From positions 1 through 64,000 of the forward strand of contig JAFTDB010000001.1 in NCBI GenBank assembly GCA_017454375.1: 64,000 bases of DNA, read 5' to 3'. This document shows positions 63,059-64,000 of the stretch, one piece after another (within the stretch, counting starts at the first letter, position 1; each line of letters begins with the position of its first letter). This stretch comes from Acholeplasmatales bacterium. GTDB lineage: Bacteria; Bacillota_I; Bacilli_A; Acholeplasmatales; Anaeroplasmataceae. Made by a program: the position numbers and the translations under genes. The notes beneath the pieces were generated by a model, which searched no databases, was not told where the DNA came from, and was given only the letters and a program-made list of their open reading frames with translations.

Positions 63059-63888
63059 AGCCAAAACTCAATTGCTTCGCCTAAATACTTATTCCAGGCA
63101 GTTTCATGGTGAATCATTTGTGAATCATAGATTAGTGCGAGATTATTTTGATCAAATCCATTTTTCTTCATATATTTATAGGTTAAGAATGTATTATTAA
63201 CAAACATTGCCTCATAATCCTTACCACCTACATATAAGAAGAACTTAGTATCCTTTTTGTCTTTTACAGCATATTCCTCTAGCATCTTAAGCCAAGTCTC
63301 TTTGTTGTATAAGAAGAAGGCTGGAGAAAAATCTAGAGAGAATCCAAAGACATCACTTTGCCTTGTAGCTCCATAGAATGCCATTATACCACCCATAGAA
63401 GAACCGCCAATGCCTGTTGATTTTTTATCTTTCTTAGTGTGGAATAATTTATCAATTATAGGCTTTAGTTCATCTGCGATATAATCTACAAATTTATCTG
63501 CGTATGGGAAGCCATCCCATCTATATCTAGTTGGAAGCTTTGGTGGGGCTAGCTCTAAGCCTCTTGTCTTATCATCCTTAGGGCAATCTATTCCAACTGC
63601 GATAAATGATATATTCTTTTCTTTATATAGCTTATGTGCGACCTTATCAAGTCCCCAATCTCCAAAGGTAGTTAAATATTTATTAACTAGGTTTTGCCCA
63701 TCAGAGAAGTAGATGACTGGGAATTTCTTAGTCTTATCTTCGAAATCATAATCCTCAGGAAGCCATACTCTTATATGCCTTTTAGCATCAGAAAATGGTA
63801 AATCAACTAAGGCTTTATAATGATATCCATATTTCATGGTAGTTTTAGATTTATCTAATTCAAATATTCCTATTTTATTTAAAGCCAT
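63052..63888 (-). CDS. Alpha/beta-hydrolase, putative esterase family
   Basis: 278 residues, esterase D/Fes-like fold (PF00756 type). FPVIYFSDGQNLV near the start gives the oxyanion region, GIGGSSMGGIMAFYGA the GxSxG nucleophile elbow (Ser), FLYVGGKDYEAM the Asp region and QMIHHETAW the catalytic His. No signal peptide, so cytoplasmic. Substrate unknown; relatives act on feruloyl, acetyl-sugar or siderophore esters. Its Shine-Dalgarno overlaps the end of the upstream gene. Confidence 0.85.
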   Translation of the reverse strand: MALNKIGIFELDKSKTTMKYGYHYKALVDLPFSDAKRHIRVWLPEDYDFEDKTKKFPVIYFSDGQNLVNKYLTTFGDWGLDKVAHKLYKEKNISFIAVGIDCPKDDKTRGLELAPPKLPTRYRWDGFPYADKFVDYIADELKPIIDKLFHTKKDKKSTGIGGSSMGGIMAFYGATRQSDVFGFSLDFSPAFFLYNKETWLKMLEEYAVKDKKDTKFFLYVGGKDYEAMFVNNTFLTYKYMKKNGFDQNNLALIYDSQMIHHETAWNKYLGEAIEFWLK

Positions 63889-63889
63889 A

Positions 63890-64000
63890 TTATTCCTCCT
63901 CGAAGAAGTCGATACATTTATCTATTGAATCGGCATAATTTATGAATTTATCTTCAAAGATATCATTATCTGTATCCTTTAATTCATTAGTAATATATGC
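63890..64000 (-). CDS. C-terminal end of an unidentified gene (truncated by window)
   Basis: The last 36 codons of a minus-strand gene whose start lies beyond the window. The tail is acidic (ELKDTDNDIFEDKF, ending DFFEEE) and ends at TAA 63890-63892, one base before the esterase start. Too little to identify; it is co-transcribed with the esterase. Confidence 0.6.
   Translation of the reverse strand, partial: AYITNELKDTDNDIFEDKFINYADSIDKCIDFFEEE

Noticed and set aside
1..64000. Mollicute-type genetic code (TGA as Trp)
   Set aside because: Several genes end in TGA at exact overlaps (25634-25636, 37290-37292, 58695-58697) and Trp is encoded by TGG.

Overview
The window is 64 kb of AT-rich (roughly 30% GC by eye) bacterial chromosome. 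It reads as a low-GC Gram-positive, probably an uncultured gut member of the Bacilli near the Erysipelotrichia, RF39 or Acholeplasma-like groups. Supporting signs are Firmicute-type genes (RNase J, YlmH, YycJ/RlmH pair, DegV, MsmX-type ATPase), AGGAGG-like ribosome binding sites, preQ1 and lysine riboswitches, cre-like sites, and many lipoproteins with a lipobox followed by a Thr/Pro-rich linker. TGA is a stop codon (for example ATGA overlaps at 25633 and 37289), so this is not a TGA=Trp mollicute. I saw no tRNA, rRNA, CRISPR array, transposase or integrase.

Layout. 1-12.07 kb is housekeeping: an acyl-ACP thioesterase and M18 aminopeptidase pair; a preQ1-riboswitch-controlled QueT-type transporter with an unusual extra membrane domain; then a tight operon from its own promoter (yggS, ylmH, mtnN, RNase H, Na/Pi symporter, uvrB, serine dehydratase, RlmD-like methyltransferase) ending at a terminator. 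12.07-14.64 kb is an accessory block with a HipB/HipA-like pair (self-operator between -35 and -10), a 75-residue protein and a Ham1-family pyrophosphatase, preceded by odd 27-nt inverted repeats. 14.64-19.3 kb holds a 1265-residue membrane-anchored surface protein with a ribosomal-protein-L15-like C-terminus, flanked by a 45-bp imperfect direct repeat, and a small MBL hydrolase.

19.36-22.0 kb is a lysine-riboswitch-controlled amino acid ABC transporter whose permease is split by a -1 frameshift at an A_AAA_AAG heptamer. 22.1-25.3 kb has DegV, a small conserved-looking protein, an orphan lipoprotein and two paralogous four-helix membrane proteins. 25.36-27.5 kb is a metal-efflux unit (HMA chaperone plus P1B ATPase) under a promoter with two palindromes. 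27.6-29.95 kb is pgk, an HPr-like protein and tpiA. 30.0-36.2 kb on the minus strand holds two giant secreted lipoproteins that look like expanded PrsA/SurA foldases. 36.4-37.8 kb is yycJ-rlmH.

37.8-43.65 kb is a hexuronate operon (uxaB, uxaA, a lipoprotein with a barnase-like domain, uxaC). 43.8-57.9 kb is a starch/maltodextrin locus: cre-controlled binding protein, two permeases, a GH13 lipoprotein, an 841-residue MsmX-like ATPase carrying a long coiled coil, two unknown lipoproteins, a type I pullulanase and a non-catalytic multi-CBM lipoprotein. Surface binding and debranching would feed maltodextrins to the ABC importer, a Gram-positive counterpart of a Sus system. 57.9-64 kb has a phosphopantetheinyl transferase, RNase J with a coupled 29-residue membrane peptide, proS, a sirtuin, an esterase and the end of another gene.

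The most interesting items are the barnase-like lipoprotein in the hexuronate operon, the coiled-coil-bearing MsmX ATPase, the L15-like tail on a surface protein, the HPr homologue lacking Arg17/Pro18 between pgk and tpiA, the frameshifted lysine permease, and the small peptide coupled to RNase J. All functional calls rest on motif recognition by eye; no database search was possible.
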